A stretch of DNA of 64,000 nt, taken from NCBI GenBank assembly GCA_046328715.1, contig JAXLWB010000019.1:62001-126000 (forward strand), written 5' to 3'. Origin of the DNA: JAXLWB01 sp046328715. GTDB taxonomy: Bacteria; Chloroflexota; Anaerolineae; Caldilineales; Caldilineaceae. The notes under the pieces were generated by a model. That model made no database searches, was not told the origin of the DNA, and saw nothing but the letters and a program-made list of their open reading frames with translations. This document shows positions 33,669 through 41,366 of this stretch, piece by piece. Both the position numbers and the translations under genes were made by a program. Positions within the stretch are counted from its first letter, which is position 1. Each line of letters starts with the position of its first letter.

Positions 33669-35090
33669 ATGGCAACCGAAATTGTCATGCCGCGCCTGGG
33701 GTGGACGATGGAAGAGGGCACCTTTGGCGTTTGGTTAAAAAATGATGGCGACGTCGTCAAGTCGGGCGACATGCTCTTTACCATCGAAGGCGACAAGGCG
33801 ACCCAGGAAGTCGAAGCGCTCGAAGATGGGATCTTCCGCCTGCCCGCCAACGCCGCCCAATCGGGTGATGTGCTGCCGGTGGGTGCGTTGTTAGCCTATA
33901 TTGTGCAGCCAGGTGAGAAAATTTCTAGACAGGAAGAGGGGGAGACAGGGAGACAGGAAGACAAGAGGACAGGAGGACAAGATGACAAGACGACAGTCTC
34001 TCAATCTCCCGATCTCGCAATCTCGCAATCTCCTAATCTCCAATCTCCAATCTCCACTCCCACAATCAGCCCTCGCGCCCGCAGAGTCGCAAAAGAGCTA
34101 GGCATCGATTGGGCGCAGATCACCGGCAGCGGACGCACGGGACGCATTGTTGAACGCGATGTGCGTGCGGCAGCGGCGGCTCAACCTGCGACGACCACCT
34201 CAGCCGAGGCGAAACCGGTCGAATCGAAACTGCGCGTCACGCCCGTCGCTCAACGCATGGCGCAAGAGGCTGGGATCGACACTACTGAACTGGCCAAACA
34301 AAAAGGCGTCGACAAAATCGACCGCGCTGAAGTCGAAAGTGCCATCGCCCAACAATCCGCAATCCGTGCCCAAGGTGGGCCCCCGCCGCAATCCGCAATC
34401 TCCAACACTCAACCCATCTCACGCATCCGCCGCATTATCGCCGAGCGGATGGTGGAGAGTCTGCGTACGACAGCCCCTGTCACGCTGACCACGGAGGCGG
34501 ACGCCACGAACTTGGTCGCACTGCGTCAACAACTGAAAAGTTCGTTGGAGCCACGCGGCAAGGTCATGCCATCCTACAATGACCTGCTGATCCGACTCAG
34601 CGCAGTGGCGCTGCAAGATCATCCGATGCTCAACGCCACTTGGGGTCAGGGCGAGATCATCCTGCACGATGAGATTGCGATTGGTCTGGCCGTCGATACC
34701 AAGGACGGATTGCTGGTTCCGGTCGTGCGCAACGCACAGAGCAAAAGTGTGCAGCAAATTGCCAGTGAAACACGCACCTTGGTCGAACAGTGCCAGAGCG
34801 GACAGATCAGCGCCGATGCGCTCAACCACGGCACCTTCACCATCAGCAACCTCGGCGCGCAGAATATCGATGCCTTCACGCCGGTGATTAACCTGCCGCA
34901 GTGTGCGATCTTAGGTGTGGGACGCATCGTCAAAAAGCCGGCCGTGGTGAACGACCAAGTGGTGGTACGCCAGATGGTTGCGCTCAGTTTGACCTTTGAC
35001 CATCGCCTGGTAGATGGCGCACCGGCGGCTCGCTTCTTGAATCAAATTCGCGAGTTTGTCGAAGAGCCAGCTTTGTGGTTAACTGCATAG
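33669..35090 (+). CDS. Dihydrolipoamide acyltransferase (E2) of a 2-oxoacid dehydrogenase complex
   Basis: About 473 residues. A lipoyl domain spans residues 1-80, the lipoylated Lys in EGDKATQEVEA. Residues 86-131 are an unusual Gln/Asp/Ser linker encoded by repeat DNA. An E3/E1-binding domain (SPRARRVAKELGIDWAQITG) is at about 136-170 and a second, more divergent one (VTPVAQRMAQEAGIDTTELA) at about 188-222. The catalytic domain runs from about 250 to the end, with FDHRLVDGAPAARFL carrying the active-site His and Asp. E3 is not encoded nearby and must be supplied from elsewhere. The start ATG 33669 is set by the lipoyl domain. Confidence 0.93.
   Translation: MATEIVMPRLGWTMEEGTFGVWLKNDGDVVKSGDMLFTIEGDKATQEVEALEDGIFRLPANAAQSGDVLPVGALLAYIVQPGEKISRQEEGETGRQEDKRTGGQDDKTTVSQSPDLAISQSPNLQSPISTPTISPRARRVAKELGIDWAQITGSGRTGRIVERDVRAAAAAQPATTTSAEAKPVESKLRVTPVAQRMAQEAGIDTTELAKQKGVDKIDRAEVESAIAQQSAIRAQGGPPPQSAISNTQPISRIRRIIAERMVESLRTTAPVTLTTEADATNLVALRQQLKSSLEPRGKVMPSYNDLLIRLSAVALQDHPMLNATWGQGEIILHDEIAIGLAVDTKDGLLVPVVRNAQSKSVQQIASETRTLVEQCQSGQISADALNHGTFTISNLGAQNIDAFTPVINLPQCAILGVGRIVKKPAVVNDQVVVRQMVALSLTFDHRLVDGAPAARFLNQIREFVEEPALWLTA
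33926..34062 (+). repeat. Repeat-derived in-frame segment inside the E2 gene
   Basis: Tandem purine units (GGAGACAGGGAGACAGGAAG, then GACAAGAGGACAGGAGGACA) are answered by pyrimidine units (GTCTCTCAATCTCCCGATCT, then CAATCTCCTAATCTCC). The make-up is that of intergenic palindromes in this window; similar CCAATCTCCCAATCTC runs precede the gene at 51822. Here the element is in frame and codes residues about 86-131, in the flexible linker after the lipoyl domain, where extra length is tolerated. Confidence 0.75.
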
Positions 35091-35097
35091 AAGAAGA

Positions 35098-35178
35098 AAA
35101 TAAACCACGAAAGTCACGAAATACACGAAAAATGCATGCCTACGTCTTTCTTTCGTGTATTTCGTGACTTTTGTAGTC
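35098..35178. repeat. Palindromic intergenic repeat (CACGAAAGTCACGAAATAC)
   Basis: ACCACGAAAGTCACGAAATA with CACGAAAAATG is mirrored by TTTCTTTCGTGTATTTCGTG and ACTTTTGT. It sits between E2 and the YhcH-like gene, 8 bases after the E2 stop. Confidence 0.7.
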
Positions 35179-35211
35179 TACACACTTGTACTATCGGCAT
35201 AAAGGAATTCT

Positions 35212-35703
35212 ATGATTATCGACCAATTGAGCAACGTCTCTTCTGATTTTTACGCGGGTCTCCTGACCAAACATGGCGGCAGCTTTCGGCTTGCCGACCG
35301 GCTGATGACCGCCTTTCGTTTTCTGCAAAGCTTTGACCCCAACAGTGCTCAGCCTGGCACCACCGAACTAGATGGCAAACAGGTATTCGCCATGGTTCAA
35401 TACTACGATTCCAAGCCGCGCGCCAAAGGCTTTTGGGAGGCACATCGCAAGTATATCGACGTGCAATATGTCGCCCAAGGGCAAGAGTTGATGGGCTATG
35501 TCAACTTGGGCCACGTACAGGCAGGTGAATATGATGCGAGCAAGGACTTTTTGCCTGCCGAAGGGGAAGGCAACTTCCTACTCATGCCCGCTGGCACCTT
35601 TATCATTCTCACCCCGCAAGATGTTCACATGCCGCAGATCGCCGTCAACGACCAGCCAGCGCCCGTGAAGAAGGTGGTGGTGAAGGTGGCGGTAAATGAT
35701 TAG
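35212..35703 (+). CDS. YhcH/YjgK/YiaL family protein
   Basis: A 163-residue single-domain cupin-like protein with the family pattern ELDGKQVFAMVQYYDSK, WEAHRKYIDVQYVAQGQELMGY and the late LMPAGTFIILTPQDVHMPQIA with metal-binding His residues. Relatives are encoded in sialic acid, pentose and uronate operons and are thought to interconvert sugar anomers or tautomers; the function remains poorly defined. Here it follows the 2-oxoacid dehydrogenase genes and precedes an aldo/keto reductase. Confidence 0.9.
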   Translation: MIIDQLSNVSSDFYAGLLTKHGGSFRLADRLMTAFRFLQSFDPNSAQPGTTELDGKQVFAMVQYYDSKPRAKGFWEAHRKYIDVQYVAQGQELMGYVNLGHVQAGEYDASKDFLPAEGEGNFLLMPAGTFIILTPQDVHMPQIAVNDQPAPVKKVVVKVAVND

Positions 35704-35772
35704 TAGGTCAGTAGGACAGTGAGACAGTAATTCAGGGGACTGTCTTACTGTCTACTGACTCACTGTCCCACT
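35703..35772. repeat. Palindromic intergenic repeat, family C, copy 2
   Basis: TAGTAGGTCAGTAGGACAGT, then GAGACAGTAA, faces TTACTGTCTACTGACTCACT and GTCCCA. It begins on the YhcH-like gene's stop codon and ends just before the aldo/keto reductase. Same unit (CAGTAGGACAGT) as 5081-5181. Confidence 0.75.
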
Positions 35773-35785
35773 TTGCACAATTCTT

Positions 35786-36736
35786 ATGCAACATCGAATC
35801 CTAGGTCGAACCGATCTCGCCATCTCGCCACTGGCATTGGGTACAGTTGAGTTAGGTATGGATTATGGCATTAACGCGCCTGGACACTTTGGGCGTCCGG
35901 GGGAAACGGCGGCTATTCAACTGGTCCATGCGGCACTTGATGCGGGGATCAACCTGATCGACACAGCACGTGGCTATGGCGAAAGTGAGGCGGTGCTGGG
36001 CAAGGCGTTGCATGATCGGCGCGAGCGGGTGGTGCTGGCGACCAAGTTGAGCACACGCCTGCCCGACGGCAGCAAACCTGACGGCGCGGAATTGCGCACG
36101 TTGATGCTCAGCCAACTTGAGACCAGCCTGCGCTTGCTGCAAACCGATTGGGTTGACATTTGGCAACTGCACTATGTGGATGAAAACGAACTCGGTAAGG
36201 CCGAGACGATTTGCCGCGTGTTTGACGAAGTAAAGGCCAGTGGCAAGGTACGTTGGGTAGGCGGCTCGTTTTATGGCGCGGAAATGCCAGCCGCAGCCCT
36301 GGAGCTCGATCTCTTTGACACGATCCAAGTGACCTACTCGGTCTTTGACCAGCGCCTGGCGGATCGGGTCTTTGCCTTGGCGCAAGAGAAAAATGTCGGT
36401 GTGATTGTGCGTTCAGTCTTACTCAAAGGTGCACTGACCGAACGGGCCGACTATCTGCCCGATCACTTGGAAGCGTTGCGAGAACGGTCACGTACCTTTC
36501 GCCAACTGGTGGCAGCATCTGGCCTAGCCCTGACTCCGGCACAAGTGGCCCTGGCCTTTGCGCTGGCCCAGCCTCAGATTCACGCCGTGTTGATGGGGGT
36601 GCGGACACTTGAGGAAGTAAACGACAACCTGGTCGCCTTGAGGGCTGAACTTCCGCCGCACTTTGTCGCACAGTTGGCTACGCTGCGCATCGACGACGAA
36701 ACGCTGATCAATCCTGGCAAATGGGGGATTCTGTAG
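35786..36736 (+). CDS. Aldo/keto reductase
   Basis: A 316-residue TIM-barrel oxidoreductase. Catalytic residues are visible in order: Asp in NLIDTARGYGESEAVLG, with the catalytic Tyr in GYGES, Lys in VVLATKLSTR, and His in DIWQLHYVDE. The C-terminal segment ALAQPQIHAVLMGVRTLEEVNDNL resembles the NADPH-binding end. It reduces or oxidises a sugar, probably an aldose, ketose or their acid derivative. It is the last gene of the sugar-acid block and is followed by a repeat-filled gap. Confidence 0.92.
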   Translation: MQHRILGRTDLAISPLALGTVELGMDYGINAPGHFGRPGETAAIQLVHAALDAGINLIDTARGYGESEAVLGKALHDRRERVVLATKLSTRLPDGSKPDGAELRTLMLSQLETSLRLLQTDWVDIWQLHYVDENELGKAETICRVFDEVKASGKVRWVGGSFYGAEMPAAALELDLFDTIQVTYSVFDQRLADRVFALAQEKNVGVIVRSVLLKGALTERADYLPDHLEALRERSRTFRQLVAASGLALTPAQVALAFALAQPQIHAVLMGVRTLEEVNDNLVALRAELPPHFVAQLATLRIDDETLINPGKWGIL

Positions 36737-36785
36737 GAGTTACGGGTTTCCCTTTCATTCTGGTTTATCGCAACTTGTAACTATC

Positions 36786-37226
36786 AACCCCACCCTAACC
36801 CTCCCCTGCTAAGCTTACCTTTACCCACATGTATTGGTGAGCGGGGATTGAGAGAATGCAATAAATGATGCGAAAGTTCGCTGATTTTACCAGCTTTCAA
36901 CCATTTCTTGCTTTTGCTAAGTCAAACTTGTCAATTAACACCGAAAATTGGGTTCGAGCGGTCGGGTTCGAACTCAATTTTCAGAAGCAAAAATTGAAAA
37001 CAGCTCGTTTTCACGACTAGATTGACTGCGTTTGTCTCTCATTTCCCACTTTTTACCCATCATTGAAAAGATGTGGGTAAAGCTAAGCCTGCTAAGGGAG
37101 GGAACTGTCACGGGGGCGATTGTGATTGGTGTACAGAAGATAAAATATAATCTTCCCTTCACAATTCCCTCCCCACAGCTTGGCTTCGACGTGAGCTCAG
37201 CCGAACGGGAGGGTTAGAGTGGGGTT
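36786..37226. repeat. Dispersed palindromic element, family A (copy 4), interrupted by a MITE
   Basis: The left part AACCCCACCCTAACCCTCCC CTGCTAAG breaks off at 36813. It resumes at 37088 with CCTGCTAAGGGAGGGAACTG, then the core ATTGGTGTACAGAAGATAAA, a loop with GCTTCGACGTGAGCTCAGCC, and the end GGGAGGGTTAGAGTGGGGTT. Removing the inserted 274 bases and one copy of the 9-base duplication restores an ordinary family A element. It fills most of the 36737-37267 gap; no gene is visible there. Confidence 0.85.
36814..37087. mobile_element. MITE-like element, 274 bp, with 17-bp TIRs and 9-bp target duplication
   Basis: The left end CTTACCTTTACCCACAT and the right end ATGTGGGTAAAGCTAAG are inverted repeats with one mismatch in 17. 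The element is flanked on both sides by CCTGCTAAG (36805-36813 and 37088-37096), a direct duplication of host sequence. The interior has smaller self-complementary parts (GGTTCGAGCGGTCGGGTTCG, and TTTTTGC/GCAAAAA-like runs) but no transposase reading frame. This fits a non-autonomous element moved by a transposase elsewhere. It is slightly richer in AT than its surroundings. Confidence 0.8.
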
Positions 37227-37267
37227 GACTTGGGAATTTTCAAAGGAAAAAGACGAGGTCTACGCTT

Positions 37268-38104
37268 ATGTTGACAGAGCAACACAAAGAGGCTTTCGAA
37301 CGTGATGGGTATGTGATTGTAAAGGGGCTATTTAGCCAAGAAGAGGCAGAATTCTACAGTGAACATTATACTCAGATGCGGCTAAGTGAGAATGCGCGCA
37401 TGGACAAGAGTTTCTCCACCGCTTCGGAAGGTGATCCACTGGTGAAGTGGCCGCGGCTGATGATGATGCATCGCCATGATGACGTTTCGCGCAAGTGGTT
37501 GCTCGACGAGCGCATCAATCAATGCCTTTCCGGGTTGCTCGGACGCGAGGCCTATGCGGTGCAGACGATGTTCTATTTCAAGCCGCCCCACGCCCGCGGT
37601 CAGGCCCTGCACCAGGACAATTACTACCTGCGCGTCCAACCCGGCACTTGCGTGGCTGCCTGGATGGCGGTTGACCGTTGCGATGAGGAAAATGGTTGTC
37701 TACAGGTTGTGCCCGGTAGCCAAAATTGGCCAATCCTTTGCACCGTCAAATCCGATTCCAAGCAGAGCTTCACTGATGTCACCGTGCCAATTCCCGAAGG
37801 GCAAGCCGTGGCTCCTGTCATCATGGACCCAGGCGATGTGCTCTTCTTCAACGGCCAGATCGTCCACGGCTCCTTCCCCAATACCAGCGATGACCGCTTT
37901 CGCCGCAGCCTGATCGCTCATTACATCGAAGGCGAATCGCAACAAGTAGCAAAATGGTACTTTCCTGTGCTGAAGATGGATGGCAGCGAAATCAAAATTG
38001 ACCCCAGCGCCTCGGGCAGCCAATGTGGAATCTGGGTCGATCAAGATGGCAAACCGGTAATTGAAGTAAGCAATTACGAGAAGGTAGAAAAGGCGACGGA
38101 GTAA
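37268..38104 (+). CDS. Phytanoyl-CoA dioxygenase (PhyH) family protein
   Basis: A 278-residue Fe(II)/2-oxoglutarate oxygenase. The N-terminus LTEQHKEAFERDGYVIVKGLFSQEEAEFY is typical. The iron site is HQDNYYLRVQPGT (HxD near residue 118), and the distal His is in FFNGQIVHGSFPNTSDDRFRRS, whose Arg would bind 2-oxoglutarate. ENGCLQVVPGSQ is the usual PhyH strand. It resembles the truncated gene at position 1 in design. The following gene is on the other strand, so it probably forms its own unit. Substrate unknown. Confidence 0.92.
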   Translation: MLTEQHKEAFERDGYVIVKGLFSQEEAEFYSEHYTQMRLSENARMDKSFSTASEGDPLVKWPRLMMMHRHDDVSRKWLLDERINQCLSGLLGREAYAVQTMFYFKPPHARGQALHQDNYYLRVQPGTCVAAWMAVDRCDEENGCLQVVPGSQNWPILCTVKSDSKQSFTDVTVPIPEGQAVAPVIMDPGDVLFFNGQIVHGSFPNTSDDRFRRSLIAHYIEGESQQVAKWYFPVLKMDGSEIKIDPSASGSQCGIWVDQDGKPVIEVSNYEKVEKATE

Positions 38105-38131
38105 GTTTTACACTTGGATGAATACAATTTT

Positions 38132-38183
38132 GAGCCGTTAGCGTAAGCGTACGTTCTTTCACGTACGCTTACGCTAACGGCTC
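38132..38183. repeat. Perfect 23-bp inverted repeat, family G (GAGCCGTTAGCGTAAGCG), copy 1
   Basis: GAGCCGTTAGCGTAAGCGTA plus CGT at 38132-38154 pairs perfectly with ACGTACGCTTACGCTAACGG plus CTC at 38161-38183, with a 6-base loop. It lies between convergent genes and would make a strong two-way terminator hairpin. A close relative is at 53045-53106, also after a gene end. Confidence 0.85.
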
Positions 38184-38193
38184 AGTTATTGAA

Positions 38194-38985
38194 CTACGCC
38201 CACGCCCCCTTTGCCATCAATCCACCATCGACATTGATATATTCCCCGGTCATAAAGGAAGCTTTGTCGCTGGCAAGAAAGAGCACCACGTTGGCAATAT
38301 CATGGGGCTGGCCAATGCGCCCAATTGGGTGTTGTGAGGCCCAGATCCGTTTCATTTCCTCATAATCGCCACCGACAAGTGCGGCTGCGGCTTCAGCAAC
38401 CAAGGGCGTTTCGATGGTGCCTGGGTTGACGGCCAGAACCCGAATGTTATACTGGGCATATTCTAGGGACAACTGGCGCACGAGATTGATGTCGCCGCCT
38501 TTGCTGGCAGCGTAGGCGGAAACACCCATTGCCGATTGCAAGCCCTGCACACTGGCCGTGTTGATAATCACCCCGCCACCCCGCTTGATCATCTCGGGCA
38601 CACAATACTTAACCATCAGAAAGCGGCTCTTCAGATTGACGGCGATAATGCGGTCCCACAGCTCTTCGGGCAATTCGTGGGCGGGTAAGTAGCTGTTCGT
38701 CGGCTGGATGCCGACGTTGTTGCAGAGGATATCAACGCCGCCGAATTCGCTCACTGCATTTTCCACCAGCTTCTTGCACTCGCTCGATTGTGACACATCG
38801 GCTTTGATAAAGTGCAACTTACCCTCGGCCTCAGCCGCCGCCTTGCTGATCACTGCGCCGGCCGCCTCATCAATATCGACACAAACGACATTCGCCCCTG
38901 CTTTGGCAAAGGCCATACTGATGCCACTGCCAATCCCCTTGGCACCGCCGGTTACAATCACGGTCTTGCCTGAAAACTCTCCCAT
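38194..38985 (-). CDS. SDR family oxidoreductase
   Basis: A 263-residue classical SDR with the cofactor motif GGAKGIG near residue 12, NNVG near 90, the Ser in INTASVQG, and catalytic YAASK (YxxxK) near 156. The end, SFMTGEYINVDGG, is standard. It likely oxidises or reduces a sugar acid hydroxyl; the adjacent upstream gene on the same strand is an enolase-superfamily enzyme 42 bases away, so dehydratase plus dehydrogenase may act in sequence. Confidence 0.92.
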   Translation of the reverse strand: MGEFSGKTVIVTGGAKGIGSGISMAFAKAGANVVCVDIDEAAGAVISKAAAEAEGKLHFIKADVSQSSECKKLVENAVSEFGGVDILCNNVGIQPTNSYLPAHELPEELWDRIIAVNLKSRFLMVKYCVPEMIKRGGGVIINTASVQGLQSAMGVSAYAASKGGDINLVRQLSLEYAQYNIRVLAVNPGTIETPLVAEAAAALVGGDYEEMKRIWASQHPIGRIGQPHDIANVVLFLASDKASFMTGEYINVDGGLMAKGAWA

Positions 38986-39027
38986 GCTGTCGCTCCTTGT
39001 TTGGAAATAATTGAGTCTATTGATACG

Positions 39028-40158
39028 TTAATATTGCGCCACAACCAACGAACGAAAACGCCCTTCGTCCCACTCTGCGCCCCAGCCAGGACCATCCGGC
39101 GGGGCAATGTGCCCATCGACAATCAGCGGGCCATTGGTCATGCCCCAGCTTTCGCCTTGCGTGCGATTGCCATCTGCGCTCATCACAAAATATTCGTAGT
39201 AGTCGGTGTTGTCAATCGAGCAGCCAAGATGGGCGTGGATGAGACCGAAGAGTCCACCTTGCGCATTCATCTCAATGTTGGTGCCGTGCATCTCGGCAAA
39301 GTGCGCCATCTTGAGCACTTGCGTGGTACCATTGCGGGCATTGGCACGCAGTCGATCGGTGGCACCCTGGATCAACCATTGGGTGGTGAGCCCAATATCA
39401 TTCATGATCATCTCGGTTGCCATCACAGGGATCGTCAATTCACGGCAGAGTTCCTGATAGAGATTCATCTTCTGCTCGTGGAACGGCTCCTCCAGCCAGA
39501 CAAAGTCAAGTTCTTCCATCACATGGCCCACCTCAATCGCCTCGCGCAGATCGTAGGAGCAGACGGGGTCGTTGATCAGGGCATAGTCAGAACCGACTTC
39601 CTGGCGCACTTTGCGAAAGATCGGGATATCCGCCTTGCCCCCTTTGTACGAGTGAAATTTGTAGGCATTGACACCAAACTTGCGCCCCAACTCAATGTGA
39701 CGTAGATAATCTTCTAGTTTGGCATCACCACTGGTGAGGTACACCGGAAAACGCTCGCGCACCCGCCCGATCAGCGCATAGATGGGAAGATTGGCCGCCT
39801 TGCCAGCAATATCCCAGAGACAGTTGTCAAAGTCGCCAAACCAGCCAGGCGGTTGATAGAGCCAGCGGGTGCCTTTGTGCAGCTTTTGGTAGAGATGCTC
39901 CCGGTGCAGTGGATTTTCGCTTAGAACTTGGTTGCGCAGAATTTCCACCTGTGTAGGCGTCATCGTCGTCGTACAGCGGCCAACAATCCCTTCATCGGTC
40001 GCTACTTCGATGAAGTGCTGCTGCGCGGCTCGTTCACTGGACGAGGACGCATGGGTATACTGGATGCGCAACAGGTTGGGGACTTGCACCAACTTGAGTG
40101 TGCGTCCCTTCTGTTTTGGGTCTTCCAGAACATAGAGTGTTACATTGGTAATCTTCAT
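39028..40158 (-). CDS. Enolase-superfamily enzyme (mandelate racemase/muconate lactonizing-like)
   Basis: A 376-residue protein. The capping domain starts MKITNVTLYVLEDPKQKG. The barrel has a base motif in AYKFHSYKGG, metal-ligand strands with ALINDPVCSYD (Asp), VWLEEPFHE (Glu) and PVMATEMI (Glu), and a late segment MNAQGGLFG. This suggests an acid-sugar dehydratase of a different subgroup from the one at 25290. The start at 40158 follows AAGGAG at about 12 bases. A UxuR-like operator lies about 190 bases upstream in the region shared with the divergent transporter gene. Substrate unknown. Confidence 0.88.
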   Translation of the reverse strand: MKITNVTLYVLEDPKQKGRTLKLVQVPNLLRIQYTHASSSSERAAQQHFIEVATDEGIVGRCTTTMTPTQVEILRNQVLSENPLHREHLYQKLHKGTRWLYQPPGWFGDFDNCLWDIAGKAANLPIYALIGRVRERFPVYLTSGDAKLEDYLRHIELGRKFGVNAYKFHSYKGGKADIPIFRKVRQEVGSDYALINDPVCSYDLREAIEVGHVMEELDFVWLEEPFHEQKMNLYQELCRELTIPVMATEMIMNDIGLTTQWLIQGATDRLRANARNGTTQVLKMAHFAEMHGTNIEMNAQGGLFGLIHAHLGCSIDNTDYYEYFVMSADGNRTQGESWGMTNGPLIVDGHIAPPDGPGWGAEWDEGRFRSLVVAQY

Positions 40159-40191
40159 AGGAAGCGATTTCTCCTTGGGCTAAAGTGCGGG

Positions 40192-40266
40192 TGCAAGTGG
40201 CAAGTGGCAGAGTTGCAAAGTAACAAGGTAATTTGCCCACTCTGCTACTCTGTCACTTTGCCACCT
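40192..40266. repeat. Palindromic intergenic repeat (GCAAGTGGCAAGTGGCAGAG)
   Basis: GGCAAGTGGCAGAGTTGCAA with AGTAACAAGGTAA is mirrored by GCCCACTCTGCTACTCTGTC and ACTTTGCCACC. It is in the divergent region upstream of the enolase-superfamily gene, so it would be in its 5' leader or promoter zone. Confidence 0.65.
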
Positions 40267-40342
40267 GCGTTTTCAGCTTAGTTTGAAGCGAGAGTGAACG
40301 CCATTATACCCTGTTTGTGGAAAGAATACGAACCACTGGTTG

Positions 40343-40354
40343 ATTGGTATACCA
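40343..40354. promoter_or_regulatory. Operator-like palindrome ATTGGTATACCA
   Basis: TGGTATACCA is a perfect 10-base palindrome inside ATTGGTATACCAGATT. This is close to the ATTGGTATACCAAT consensus known for UxuR/ExuR hexuronate repressors. It lies between the divergent dehydratase (39028) and DMT transporter (40380) genes. It differs from the 25197/7802 sites by lacking the CAA spacer, so it may bind a related regulator or bind the same one with a different spacing. Confidence 0.55.
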
Positions 40355-40379
40355 GATTGAAAGAAAAGCGAGTGAGGGT

Positions 40380-41291
40380 GTGAAAATACAAGATCGGTTG
40401 GGGTGGGGATTGGCCTTGGCATCGACCTTTGCCAGTGCCATTGTAACGCCAATGGCGCGCGGCATGGTGACAGGTGGGATGAACCCGATCACCCTGGTGT
40501 TGGCGCGCTTGTTGATTGCTTCGCTGCTCTTTCTCGCCACCCTTCCGTTTCTGGATCGCCAAAAGATTCGCCTGGATCGTCAGGGCTGGCTGCGCATGAT
40601 CGTGATTGGCATCGTGGCCGGGGTGGAGATCTGCTGCTTCTTCTGGTCGCTGGCCTTTGTCGATGCCTCGATGTCGGCCATGATCAAAGCGACGCAACCG
40701 CTGGTTGTCCTGCTGATGTTAGTGGCCGGCGGTGAAAGGCTGACTGGACGCCATTGGTTTCGGCTGCTGCTGGCCATGATTGGGGCTTATCTTTTGCTTG
40801 GTACCACGGGTCAAGTCTCGCCGTTTGGACTGCTGCTGCTGGCGCTTTCCTTGTTGCTCTACGCCGCCCAATTGGTGCTGACCCAATGGTGGCTCAAGGA
40901 GTACGACAGCCAGGTGGCGACCATCTACGTCACGGTGTTGATGACCGTGGTGATTGTAATCTGGTGGTGGGTGCAGGGCATTGTCTGGCAGCCGCCGACG
41001 ACAAACGAGTGGCTGATCATCCTCGTCCTCGCCGTGATCAGCACTTGGTTTGCGCGGCTGACCCTCTTCGCCGCCATCCGCCGCATCGGCAGCGGACAGA
41101 TTGCGCTCCTGTGGCCCCTGCAAACCCTGACCGTGATCGGACTCTCGGTCCTCTTTTTGAATGAACGGTTAGCATTTGTGCAATGGCTGGGCGGTGGATT
41201 AATCTTGGTCAGTGCGCTGATGGCAATGGAACGGGTGGGGAGGGGGCGAAGTTTCTCGATGATTCTGCGGCATACGAGAAGAGAAGAGTGA
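40380..41291 (+). CDS. DMT-superfamily transporter (EamA domains)
   Basis: About 303 residues with ten predicted membrane segments in two EamA halves: GLALASTFASAIVTPMARGM begins the first, and LIILVLAVISTWFARLTLFAAIRR lies in the second. QWLGGGLILVSALMAMER is the last segment. It moves small metabolites, often by export. The likely start is GTG 40380, behind GAGTGAGG; a TTG at 40344 lies within the operator. Its position opposite a sugar-acid dehydratase, with a shared operator, suggests a linked metabolite. The direction of transport is unknown. Confidence 0.87.
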   Translation: MKIQDRLGWGLALASTFASAIVTPMARGMVTGGMNPITLVLARLLIASLLFLATLPFLDRQKIRLDRQGWLRMIVIGIVAGVEICCFFWSLAFVDASMSAMIKATQPLVVLLMLVAGGERLTGRHWFRLLLAMIGAYLLLGTTGQVSPFGLLLLALSLLLYAAQLVLTQWWLKEYDSQVATIYVTVLMTVVIVIWWWVQGIVWQPPTTNEWLIILVLAVISTWFARLTLFAAIRRIGSGQIALLWPLQTLTVIGLSVLFLNERLAFVQWLGGGLILVSALMAMERVGRGRSFSMILRHTRREE

Positions 41292-41366
41292 GATCATGGG
41301 ATAAGGTTACAACAAAATTGACAGCTTAGGGTTGATCGAAAGGAGAAAATGTGATAGTATAAAGAT

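Noticed and set aside
36974..37162. Minus-strand frame inside the MITE
   Set aside because: It covers the MITE end and repeat arms and shows no transposase motif.
40344..40379. TTG 40344 as start of the DMT transporter
   Set aside because: It lies in the operator palindrome and adds a charged tail before the first membrane segment.
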